In this document: piece by piece, positions 32,101 through 44,135 of the stretch | Position numbering within the stretch: position 1 is the first letter of the stretch | Layout of the letters: each line of letters begins with the position of its first letter | From: Spirodela intermedia | Taxonomy: Eukaryota > Streptophyta > Magnoliopsida > Alismatales > Araceae | DNA: 64,000 nucleotides | Direction: 5' to 3' | NCBI GenBank assembly: GCA_902729315.2 | Contig: LR746279.1 | Location: forward strand, 2,074,501-2,138,500 | Made by a program: the position numbers and the translations under genes | The notes under the pieces: model-generated | Database searches by the model: none | Seen by the model: only the letters and a program-made list of their open reading frames with translations | What the model was told of the DNA's origin: nothing

Positions 32101-35100
32101 CTTGACGAGAAGAGCACATGAAGACAATTTATGAATGTTTGCAAGCCTTTATAAAAAAGGTAAATCTAGTGAATTCCCCAAGGCAAGGACAGTTCTCTTT
32201 TACTGATCTTGCATAAATCACATTTTTTTGTATTATATCCGATGGATATAGAACTAGGAAGCCAGTGCCCGTATTGTATATTTTATCCATGAAAATTGGT
32301 TTCTGCCGTAAATAAGCATCAATTAATGTACAAATGGTATCAGCATATAAGTAGATTATTAAAATGGCAAATGTAGGACTGACAAACATTCTAGGACAAA
32401 CCCATTTGCTAATATGGTTCATCCAAGAATCAAATAATCAAAACGTAAAAAGAACAAAGAATAAAATTTCCCAGAAGAAGCACATAGACAAGAGTCAATA
32501 ATGCATGATTATAAGTACAAAAGGATTTTTTCAAGAGCAAAGGGATTTTAGTTGAGAAACGAAACAGAAAAAAAATGACTTTATGCGGATCAATAAAGAA
32601 AACCTTGAACTCATCATATCTTTGAAACAGAGAGTGTGATTCTGAAGAGCACAAGGGACTAATGAATATCTCTCACCTCAAAGGAGACGCCTTGATGTTC
32701 TCTTCATGAATTGGTGATGCGTTGGTCAGAAGTATAGAGTACTTTCCATTATCAGGACCATTTGCAAAACTTGTTCCTAATGAGAAACTGGCATCAAAGC
32801 TTCCAAAGCTCAGTCCACTTCTTTCAGCTTCTGGGACCTGCAGATGGTTTGGAATGATAACATGTTCACCATCTGATAAGTGTAGATCTTCCAACTTCAA
32901 CTCAATCTTGGAGGCGGCTTCTTCAGGAACACCAGGTTCAGACCAAGAATTTGTTTCAAACGAACCAGGCGCATCAGCAGCCACACCAGTTGTTACAGCA
33001 ACTTGACCAGGGACTTGGATTGCTGATTTTGGTTTCCACTCCTTACTAGGAGCAGCTGGCCAAAGAAAACCCAATACCCAATTAATAAAAATAATCATCA
33101 CGCGAACTTCCAGACCGATGAGAATAACCATTATCACAACAAAGCAAAACAAGCCTAGATATGGTCGCAAAAATTCCAGGTTGCAATTCAAACAGATCAC
33201 CAGAAAAGAACACCAGACGCACACACTGTATTTTTTATTCCAGAGACGATAGTCAGGATGCCCAAGCAGACCAGAGGCCTGATTAAACCTGACACTAAAT
33301 ATTTAAAATTGAGAACCGAAAACATGAAAAGAGAAATAAACTCCTTAGCAAGTCCAAGTAAATATTCAAGAATAAAACGAATTAATACTTGAAAATAAGG
33401 CAATTAAAGATGTGTTTGCAATGCAGCATGTATTCATCATCAGATACTACAAAAATTGGAAACACAAAAACACGTCAGAATAAAAATATCATCAAATAAA
33501 ATCGTGCACTAAGTACTGATGGCTGTTTCCCTCATTATCAACAAAAGGAACTGATTGTGAGAGCCTTCAAATGATACGTAAGTCCTGGTTAAGTCATGAG
33601 ATGCAATTTCCCCCAGTCTATGAGTATAGGAGATGCAAAATAACCGTAGGGCAGTGACAGATCGCTAGCGCTAAATATACTAATGTTAAAAATTTCCTGA
33701 GTGAGAGTTCTTTCAAGACGTGCCAGTTAGAATTTCCAGACAAATATCAAAGTTAAGTAATGATAGTAACTCCAATAATGACCTTCTCAAGTATTGGAAA
33801 CTTGTCACAAGATCTCACTGAAAAGAAACTGCAACCAGATTCGTAATGCTATTCGCAATTTAAGAATCTACTGAAAATACATGAATGTGAAGTGGATAAT
33901 GAAGAAAAATTCATCACAAGTCACCCTATAATTTGTGACCCAAGCTAAAAAATCTCAAAGAAACTATGATAGAGAAAAAAGAAAGTGCATGTGGAGGAAA
34001 AGCTATAAATACTCAGAAAAAGTCATTATGCATATGCTGGTCTAGGAACATATAATGAATTGCCCTAATCCTTCCTTTACCTTTCTGAGGAGCAATGACT
34101 TGTGGCCTGCTGCCATAGTTTGAAGAGGCCCAACTACTTGATGAGCCAAACTGAGAATTTGATAAAGATTGAGGTGCATCAAGAACCTGAGAATTAGTTG
34201 GCAGGTTCCCCTGTCTAACGAAGGTGGTTCTTTCTGTTGCCCTTTCATTTGACGGCATATCATAACCAGCATATGTATCTGATGTGGCCACGTTGATACC
34301 AACTGTGTGTTGGATAGCACCCACCATGCCAGAGACACGTCGATCAATAGAATGCACTAGTACCGGATCGGAGGCAGAGGCGTCTACTCCAGAGAGAGTT
34401 CTGGATGATGGAAATCCATTGGTAGTTTGAACAGATTCTGCATGTGTTCCACCAGGTACAGTTCTACCAATTGAATTCTCATCACTGAAATGAAGACCAT
34501 GACCTTCAGACATCTGGAATCCAAATTCCTGGGATGAATCAACAAGTGCAGATGTTGTTGAACCGTTGGTGAATCCAAACAAAGAGCTGGCAATGAGCAC
34601 ATCCATCAATCGGATCAGTGGCGAGGGCAGTAAGTCAATTAATTCATCTATGACGATAATAGAAGTAGACAATATGATTGTAGAAATGTCCAAAAATCCT
34701 TGTAATTAAGTATCACGCACTATAAATGACAAACTACTCATTGCATGATTAGCGGCGACGGCAAAAATATACACTAAGATGCACTTAGCACAAAAAGACC
34801 CAAGTACATTTGCAATGAAAATGGGATTATTAAATAATGAAGGAATGATAATTAGATAGACAGGCAGGAAGTTGCCAGAAGTGAAAGAAAGGAGAAAGCA
34901 GGTGGACCAGAACAAATGTCACTGATGTTAAAAACCATCTATCTGAGAGGGGTTCTGTAAACAGCCCATAATCAAGTAGAATGTCTATTTAAACTGTCAA
35001 AGCTTAAAACTTCCGAAATACGTAATCCCAACACAAACATCTCAGAAAGCAGAGGTTGTGTTCAAAGCAGAAGGCTGAATTGATAAGCAGTGAGCTATAG

Positions 35101-38100
35101 GCGTCATGTCCTCTACAAGATCTATAGTTTGATCGGTTCGTCCTGAATGTTGCCACAAAATAACTGACCAGAGGTACCAGTGTGAAACGGTGGGACAAAG
35201 TTCGGTTTTTTTTCCATGGTAAGATGATTCAAATAGAGACCCCCAGTGGTTGACATCAAATTTCATTGTGACACTCTGGTCACATGATTGTGGTTTGAAT
35301 GAAGACATCTGAAACACAAACATACAGCCAGAAATGTTCTAATAGCGTCTAGTGTAGGTAATTTGGGTCCCTGCAGCAAAAGTCTTGCATGAAACGACAA
35401 CAAATTATTCTATTTTCATAGGCAGCAACTAAAACCATTAGGCTTCAGTCTACATTGATGATAACTTTCTGATGCACCAAAAAAAAAAGAATTTTTTTTG
35501 TAATACCTTGATTGTGAAACTCCTAAATTATCCTCCATCTCCTGTGAACCAGAGGAAGAAGAAGCGGATCTTATGTCCTTTCCAGAGACTGGTGTAATTA
35601 CATTATCTTTCCCAGCAACATTACTTCTCCCAACTCCAGCATCTAAGAAAATAAAATTGAAGCATAAAAACTCATGTTAGATCAATAGCATCTGGAATAC
35701 TCTTCCATGAGAGCACAAAAATTTATACACCCAAATAAAGAAACTCTTTGAGCCACTCTGGGAGAAAAAAATACAGTCAACTGAAATGATAGCGGCGTAA
35801 CACTAGAAGAAGAAGAAGGAGGACGATGAGTGATGACGGCAAGCATAAGCAGGACGCATAACACCACGTCGAGAAGTGCTGGATATTGCAAAACAATCAA
35901 CTAAAAGAATAATGGCAAAAGCATTAACACACCAAAAAGGCTGTCTAAAACAAACAACATAAATTGCATTGAAAAACTAAGAAGGTGATGGACACCAGCG
36001 CAACACTTATTATTAGAAAAACATAAAAGGGCATACCATGTGATATGTAGCGAGATGAATAAGTTCCTCTCCCAGTTCTAGGATCTCGCCTATGCATTGG
36101 TGGTTTCCATCGAGAATCCACTTGCTCTCTACTGTTCAAATTCTGCAAGAAAGAAAATAATTATTAATATTTTGATGCAAATTTGATGCATGCGACCAAA
36201 CAAGGGCAACATAATTTTACCTTGCGTTGGCTAGAGAATTACAACTGTTTAGATTTGGAATGTAAACCCCTTTCTTGCGTTTAAAATCAACTATATAGCA
36301 AAAAATAGCTGGTACAAACATCTTAAGGAAAACTCTGAGCATCAAGTTGAAGAAATCATCCCAGGAATAAAACCCAAATGATAGCGAAGGAAATGACACG
36401 ACTTATGGAAAAAGTTGCTTGATGTAGGGGATTTCCGAAGCATTAAATTTGGCGTATTAACACATAATCTAAAACGATTTTTGAAGGTCTACCATGATGG
36501 GACATACAAGGCTAACGTTTATTAGAGAATGATAGTCAGACATCTAATAATATTGGACCAGTAAAACTTTCACATAAAAATACACATTTTTTTGGGAGGA
36601 GAAAATGGGAAAGTCCAACCAAAACTTAAAGAGAAAAAATTGTTATCTGGGTGAAAAAAGAAAGATTCTAAATATCTTCCACAACAGTTTTTACTCCAAG
36701 AACTTTGAAACCTGCAAACATCCATGCAGTTCAACGTACAAAAGTGTGGGAGAATACTAGACAAAAGCTCCTACAAAAATTCTACCAGTAAATCAACTTT
36801 CCCAGTTTCTGTGATGCATTGGAAACATGTCTTGCTCTATATGAAGAGAACTGCGGCTCAAGTATATCTGGATTTCACTTATGGAGCAAGTGATAGACGG
36901 GTAACATATCCTCCTCAACTACACAAAGGACAAAACTGGGCACATTTGTTATCTGGTTTGTAGTCTGGGCAGCCCGGATCTTCTCCAACTTCTAAAGAAG
37001 CAACAACTTATTTAGAAAGAAGAGATGTTCCACACCTTCATTCAGTTCTTATTTCACATATTTCAGCTGAGAGCATCTGCTAAGTAACAGACACATCTAC
37101 ATTACTAACAAGATTGTACATTTGCCTTTAAAATTAAATCTTCAGGTTTTTGACTACGAGGACAAAGAGAAAACGCCCATTTTGTATAAATTCAAGGCAA
37201 CATCACTGCCCTGGCCCATAAAAACTAGAATAAATCCGCCACATTTCTCGTCCATGAAACAAAAAAGGACAGCACTGGTCCATCAATCCGATTATGGGGG
37301 CAGTTTTCTCTACTGTCTTTCAACAAACTTTAAGAGAAGATCAAGTTCCTCCTTGAAAGAAAATTTTCTACTGCTGATGTTAATCCACATTGCACAATTC
37401 TGCAGGCTAGAAGTCTTGTATTTATCCAGAGTTTCCAATTGAGCGGGCCAATGGATATGACCATCACATCAGTTCAGATAGAGAAGATCAAGAGACTCCA
37501 ACTAACCTGATACAGAGTACATTGGCCAAAAATATAATAAGTTCCAGTTGGGTTATATATCATATCTTCGTTTGCCTCTACACATGATAAAAATGACTGA
37601 ATGTTGCAATCCCCATCTCCATTTCTCAACATATAATTCTTTTTATTTATTTTTCATGAACACTTAAAAGTAAAAGTTCCCCAATAAGAAAAAAAAGAAA
37701 GGGGAAATTAGTAAATTAATGAACACTAGCAAGAAAGATCTCGGGTAAAAATCGAAAACATATTAGAATTTTTTTATATTTTGCAGGAAAAACTAAAAAA
37801 ATATTTTAGACTCATAGAAACCAGTGGAACTGAGCGTGTTACAACTGAACCCATACACACATGACATAACATTTTACTTTTCTCAAACTAAATATGTAAT
37901 TAAGATGCCAAAACGGAAATACTTATGAGCTGGATCATGCAACTTAAAAAAAAACATGCCACGATTTATTTTTTTTGTTTAGAATTAAAAATGTAGTTCA
38001 TATACCAAAAAGTAAACTTCGAGAACTGAATCATGCATCTTCGGAAAAACCTATGCACACACGTACACACACATGCTATAACTCTTAGTCTAGAATAAAG

Positions 38101-40261
38101 CATGTACTTAATAGTTTCTAAGTAAACTATTAAGGAGGGAAATCTTCTGACTAGAATAAGATGAAGAACAAATATGAACAAAACTAAATAATAGAAGTAA
38201 TATATGTATGTGATCTATGATTGATATTCCGCATTACTGTAAAAAAAATGTCCCAAAAGACTATAACTTAATTTCAATGACGCAAGGAAGGAACAAACAA
38301 TGAGAAACTGGGTGACGAAATTATTTACCTCCTTTTTCTTGTCACGCTTCCTCTTGACCTCATGAAAAGGGTCTGCAGAAGTATACATTTGTTAATAATA
38401 TAATAGGTGAAATTTAAGACGAAAAATCAAATGTTCTTCATGCATAGTCCTTTCATTGCATGCAAAGAAATGCACTCTCATCACAATTATTACACCAAAT
38501 GTTGAGACTGAAGGTTTTTAGTTAATAACAATATAAAACGAAAAGGCACCAACTATATGCACTTACGGTCCATCAAAAGTTAGGATTATTCATTAAAAAA
38601 ACTTAAACACAAAAGATATGTCTTTATAAAAAAAGGATTTTTGACATGGATCCTTCTAAAGATTAGCCTATATATCAACAGTATCAGGATGTATCATAAA
38701 CATATGCAAAGAACACACGAAATCTCCTGAAAAAGGGAACCCATGGCAAAAAATTGACTTGCAATGAGGGATGATAGCACAGAACGCCAGGATAAAAGGT
38801 ATGATGTATTTACAAGGTCTGTGAGAACACCATACATATTCTCAGGTACTGAAAGTCCTGAAGGAATGAAGATTAAAAAAATGTTAGGCATCTGAAACCA
38901 GACGCTTAAATTAATAGTTAAATAAAATATTTCGTTGGTTAGAGAATTATTGATAACATTTGACTGAAGTTCATCCATTCTCCAACTGATGCGCACACCT
39001 CAAGTGGTTGGCTGACACAAGTATACTATTTGCCAAGAAAGAGTCGGATGTCATTCTCTGTAGACTATTTATCGTAAGTAATATTGGATAAATGTGAAGC
39101 ATGCATGCATTGAAACTACGGAGAAACCTTGACAAAAAAAGGTAGAGATATCAGAGAATGCAAGAGGGTAGAATAAAGCAAGCCATAATGACATCATCAT
39201 CGTCAAATCAGCAGCATGCATACCATCAATAAGATTCCCAGAAAATAAAATTTAATTCAACACTTTGAATATTGATGCACGTCTTTCAGCTTTTCATAGA
39301 AAAAAGTAAAAATGTACAATTTTTCTGATGCATCGCTTACCACGATTGATACCCATGAACTAGATTCCACTAAAGAATATCCATGAGCTACCTACTGTCA
39401 TGTAATGTAAGAAACCTAAAAAGCAAAGCCAAAGAGTATTTTTATTCAATTCAAAAATGACTGACGTTTGGACACCCAGATTTGAACTGGGGATAAAGGA
39501 TTTGACACCAAAGAAGAGTTCGACCCAATGCTTTATTTCTGTCCTAGTTGATCCTGATTCGACATTAGAAGCCCGTTTTTTGCTCCCTCTATTGATAGAT
39601 GTGAATAAATTCCAAAATCCATTTCGTACAAACCCATTCTTTAAATGGGATAGCGAAATCTATTGCACTAGAGCCCATCTACATGATGATTCACGAATAG
39701 TTAGTACGAGAGCAGCGGGGCTGCATACGAAACAAAGCCCAGAAAAATGACAAAAAACTACCCTTTCATTGCCATTGAACGCAAATCCATCACAAAATAT
39801 CCCGAGGAAAATGAACGGGAACTGAATCAAATCAGCGAATTATTGAAATCCGAAAAGAAACTACGTGGACAATCGAATCCTCGTTCCAGTACTAAGAATG
39901 GCCCGATAAAACGGAAAGAAAACAAAAATTGGTCAAAGACCTGAAGGGCGGTGAAGCCTAATACCGCTGAGAGGACATCCAAACACAATACAGTTTCCAC
40001 AGCCACATCACTTAATTACCATTGAAAAACAACAAAAACTGAAGTGCCATGAAAACTTAGCAATTCGATTATGAGGGAGGGGATCGCATAGATACCTTGC
40101 GAAAGGAGCCTCTGGACGGTCTCATTGGGGTCCATAGAGCACTCCCTGAGCATTGCATATATTTCCTCGTCGGAGTGGCTCCTCGAAATCTCCTTGATGT
40201 CCTGGATGACCTTCTTCACGCCGCTCGGGATGGAGACAATGGAGAGCCCGCCGTCACTCAT
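29198..40261 (-). CDS. GIP1: GBF-interacting protein 1-like (GIP1/DUF1296 family)
   Basis: Ten exons (40261-40096, 38372-38329, 36142-36037, 35642-35507, 34586-34081, 33055-32677, 31234-30925, 30384-30223, 30010-29543, 29458-29198) join in phase to about 845 residues. The N-terminal GIP1_N domain (about residues 9-55) contains [20 protein letters not shown], then [20 protein letters not shown], followed by the basic KRKRDKKKE. The middle is Ser/Thr/Gln-rich and disordered. Conserved late blocks are [31 protein letters not shown] and the ending [13 protein letters not shown]1 binds G-box factors such as GBF3 and promotes their DNA binding in the nucleus. Introns up to about 2.2 kb hold AT-rich sequence and apparent foreign pieces. 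An in-frame extension upstream to an ATG at 40441 exists, but it looks like leader sequence. Confidence 0.9.
39471..39504 (-). pseudogene. 3' half of a plastid-type tRNA-Cys(GCA), likely organelle-derived insert
   Basis: On the minus strand the 34 bases read CAAATCCTTTATCCCCAGTT followed by CAAATCTGGGTGTC. As I recall it, this is the part after the anticodon (anticodon-stem 3' side, variable loop, T arm, most of the acceptor 3' strand) of chloroplast trnC-GCA. The match stops at the anticodon, so it cannot be a functional tRNA. It lies in intron 1 of the GIP1-like gene. Confidence 0.5.
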
Positions 40262-41227
40262 CTCCGCAAAGTAAAACAAACAAGAAGACAGCCCAGAGCA
40301 GGAGCTCGAGGAGAACGACTGGTAGGCGGAAAAAATAACAAATATCCCAGAAGAACACAAGACAGGAAGACACAGTTTTTCACAGGGTTTTGACCACGAC
40401 TCCTGGAGCAGGGAAGCGCCAGGAGACGACGAGGGGGGCAACGAGGAAGAAGAAGAAGAAGAGGAGGAAGATGATGGAGCAGACTGCAGACGAGAACGAC
40501 AGCCTCTCCCGCTCTGTCTCTCTCTACCTCTGCACTCCCCTCCCCCCTCCTGCCCTGCCCCGAACAGTGCACACTTCTGAGAGTCCCCTCCCTGGGGGTC
40601 TGTCTTTTAAAAGCTCCCCCATCTCTCCTTTTCCTCCCCTCCCGTTTCCGTTTACGTTTCATTCCCAAATAAACCCACACTCCTACCTTCAAGAAAAAAG
40701 ACCATTCTACCCTCCAAACTGAACCACGTCTCATTGTCAATGGGTCTCATCTTCTAAGGTTTTGGAGGGCTAATTTGGAAATTCACTTGGGTGTCTCATA
40801 GTATTCTTTCCTAATTAGGAGAATGGGGGGTGACTTCTTGGTGAAATTGAGTGGCCTTACAAGGGCATTCTCATATCCTCTTCTAGTGAGGCAAAGCAAG
40901 TGGCACGAGGGATTAGACGTTTTTGTTACACAAGCAGACACATGATCTTGTCCGGTTCAACTTTTCATTGTTGACTCGCATCCCATGGCAGCAGTTAATT
41001 CACAAGATATGCTATATATCTCACTCTTAACGCGTGGCCCTCTCTCTCTGACACTCTTTCTCTCTGTAAATTAATACGATATACAATGGAGAGGGAGGAA
41101 CAAGTGGCTTCACTCTATCCCTCTATGGTTGTTTGTGGCTACGAGTCAACTTTGTATTTTGTGCATTGAAATGTTGATTATACTAATTCAAAAGTCATTG
41201 CTTCATGAAACAATTTATTCTAAACCC
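40262..41227. other. Upstream region of the GIP1-like gene
   Basis: The first ~400 bases are pyrimidine-rich on the minus strand and likely hold the leader and promoter. Beyond 40740 the sequence becomes AT-rich and merges into the repeat island. No gene is seen. Confidence 0.5.
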
Positions 41228-43440
41228 TTAGATGGTGTTGTAAATATATTGGATCATGGAAGTGATAATAAGTCAACTTTCCTAGCAAAAATGACCCTTT
41301 GATGGTGTTGTAAGGATATTGAGTCAAGGAAGTTGTAAGAAGTCAACTTTCCTAGAGAAAATGACTCATAGTGTGGTGCACAACAGTCACGCTAATATAA
41401 GTAATGATGTGTGGGAAGGGGAGGGATTATCAAGAGTCTCTTACTTTCATTGGAAATCTTTATTATATACCCTTTGATGGTGTAGAGGATACAGTGGGAT
41501 GAGAAAGGCATAATTGGTCCAATTAATCAGGTGGAATTAGTAAGGCTAATTGTTCATTGAATTATCACACTAATAGCAAGAAGATAGTAATGCCAAGGGT
41601 GAGGTTGAATTATCAAAAGGCACTTATTTTAATTGGAAATATTTTTATACCCTTAGATTGTGTAGAGGATTCAATGTGATGATAAAGATGGAGGTAAAAT
41701 TAATCAATTGACCTTCTAAAAGTAGTAAGGCCAAAATGTTAATAGAATTATCATACTAGTCGCATGAAGATAATAATGCTAGCTGTGGGGGAGAATTATC
41801 AATTATACCCTTATTTTCATTAAAAATATTTCATATACACTTTGATGATGTAGAGGATTGAATGAGATGATAAAGAAATGGAGGCACAGAGTGTTAATGA
41901 AATTCTACATGGGGCATGTGTCTATGCTTAAAAAAAAGACTAAAAAGGGGTTACTTATCAAATAATTTCATGCTATGATATTAGTGTTGATAAAAATTGT
42001 TGGGGATGCAATTTATTGTATATCTAGTCAAACTTGGTCATGGATACGTTTTTATTGATAATTATATTGTCTTTTATCTAATTATCATTGAAATATGCCC
42101 TATCTAGAGTGTTAATGAAATTGGACATGGGATTTGTGGTTGTGTTCAAACAAAAGCCCAAAAAGGGATTAATCATTGATTAATTGACATTATTATCAAC
42201 AAATTAGATCGGGACATAATTTATATAATTAAAAAGTAAATTTCAGACATGAACTCCCTTTTATTGTGATTTATATGATATAGACCTCAAATCTAATCAA
42301 AAGAAAGTAAAAAAAGTAGTTGATCCAAGCTTCCCAAAAATGGCAAGTTAGGCATCCCAAAGCTTCAAAAATGAAACATATCATTAATACATGAAGGATT
42401 CTTTTTCTACTTGTACCTTCTTATGAATTTATTTAAATATGTTTAAAGTGACAATGTAACTAAATTGTTTGACGAAACTATTGGCCCATTTAAAGGCCCA
42501 ATATTGTAACCCTAGAGAATTACTGAGTATTCTTAAAAATTTATCTCTTTTGAGATTTAACCTCTTTGATGGTGGATTCTAATGTTTCTCTTGTAGATAT
42601 GTGAGAACATTCTTAATCTTGTGGATTCAAGATTGTTCCCTTGTGGAGTTAGAAGTTGAGCTTACAAGTTTAATCGATTTAAGGTGAAGAATCTTTCAGT
42701 AACTTTTGCTTCTTTTGAATTCATGAATGAGATTTCATCTCCATACAGCTTAGGCTGCATTATTAGTATGAAACCGAAGATTAAAGAAAATCAGTCTCCT
42801 GTGGATTCAATGCTCTATTTTTGCTTTTCCATGTCTCCATATTGGTGTCTTATGGATTCATGACTCAAGCATGTTATCTCTGCAACTCCAACTCAGCCAA
42901 ATCATCATTTCATTATTTTATGTTGGTCATTAAATTAATTATTATCTAATCATAAATGTAAAATATCATATATATTCTCTAGTGTGTCAATAGGCCCTTA
43001 TTTTAATAGAAAATATCTTTTTATATATCTTTTATTAGTGTATATGATTGAATGATATGATGAAGTCATAGTTAGTCAACTTTAAATGTGTTGATTTCCT
43101 AAAGTTAGTAAGGCTAGAGTGTTAATTAAATTAAACATGGGGCTTGTGGTTGTGCCAAACAAAAAGCCTAAAAATGGGTTATGCATGGATTAGTTCTACA
43201 CTACTTGACATTATTATCAACAAAGTTTGATAGGGTCATACATGTATGCTTTTTAATTAATGTTTATATGATATATTACTTCAACTCTAATTGAAAAAAA
43301 GACATAATTTTTCACCCAATCATCCAGAAAATGCAAGGCAGACATCTTCAAGCTTCAAAGATGAGTTGTGAAGACTAGAAGACCATAAAAGGCTCAATAT
43401 ATTTATATTGTTTACATTGGCTATTATCTAATTATCAACA
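41228..43440. repeat. AT-rich island of diverged nested repeats
   Basis: Two ~70 bp units begin at 41228 and 41298 (TTAGATGGTGTTGTAA.. and a shared AAGTCAACTTTCCTAG). Three ~185 bp units begin at 41473, 41653 and 41841 (TTTGATGGTGTAGAGGAT-like). A larger block is repeated about 1 kb apart: 42097-42365 resembles 43105-43370, sharing GAGTGTTAAT(G/T)AAATT, TTGACATTATTATCAACAAA and CATCC.AAAGCTTCAAA. A third partial copy starts near 41895. The copies are strongly diverged, and no coding sequence is seen. Confidence 0.7.
42475..42760 (+). mobile_element. LTR-like relic (possible solo LTR or TRIM)
   Basis: The stretch contains GGCCCATTTAAAGGCCCAAT, then TTGTAACCCTAG and CTTGTGGATTCAAGATTG. A related order of strings occurs at 61561-61680. 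These strings resemble the R/U5 region of short copia or TRIM LTRs. I could not define termini, a target duplication or a primer-binding site. Confidence 0.25.
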
Positions 43441-44026
43441 AAATGCCATATCAATCATCCATTGCATTTAGATGGATGACCAACCATATCATAATATTAT
43501 GTTTATATATATTATAATATATTTTTATTAAGAAAATGAACAAATGTGGATGAAAAACAAAGTATAGGTCATTAGAACAACTTTGTAATATTTTAAGTAA
43601 ACATCACCATGAATGATTATTCTAAAAAAATAAAAAATTCAAAATTCAAAACCCATTTTACTAAAAAATAAAAATTCATAAATATTCCCCAAATATAAGA
43701 TATTGTGTATGTTAATAATTTATTGAAAATTCTCACTCACCCATTCTTTATATTTACTTATGAGAGCATAACATATCTAACCGTCATTTTCTCGAAGTAT
43801 TAAATGGATTTTATTGAATACATACATAATTAATCGCCTGATTTTTTTGGCAAGGAGAGAGATGCGTGGGGCCCAGTCTACGTGGCGGGACAAATGACAT
43901 CTGGTCCAAGAGGAACGACCGGCCGGACCGGTGCCGTTTTTTCTATACGAAGCCCGACAGGCCGGGGCGGTCGGGGTTTCCGGTCCAGCTGCACCCGGTC
44001 CATTTGCGCAACTGTAGCTCTTGAGC
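43441..44026. other. Upstream region of the hnRNP-like gene
   Basis: AT-rich to about 43850, then abruptly GC-rich (about 43860-44010). This is consistent with a promoter of the gene starting at 44136. No gene is seen in it. Confidence 0.5.
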
Positions 44027-44034
44027 TATAAAAT
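44027..44034 (+). promoter_or_regulatory. TATA box of the hnRNP-like gene
   Basis: TATAAAAT lies 109 bases before the ATG at 44136, in a short AT island within GC-rich DNA. Transcription would start near 44060, leaving a leader of about 75 bases. Confidence 0.6.
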
Positions 44035-44135
44035 ATCGGTGAGCTAAGGCGTCTCTGGTCACGCGGTCATCTGCGTATCTCGGGTGGTCCTGTCTTCCTC
44101 TCCGGCGAGCTCGAAGAAGCCCTAGGGCGAAGGCC

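Noticed and set aside
35042-35323. 94-codon minus-strand frame between two GIP1 exons
   Set aside because: Exons 35642-35507 and 34586-34081 join in exact phase and give the expected family sequence, so this frame lies in an intron.
36217-38996. Short frames on both strands across GIP1 introns
   Set aside because: AT-rich intron sequence; apart from the possible copia block at 36780-36950 none looks like protein.
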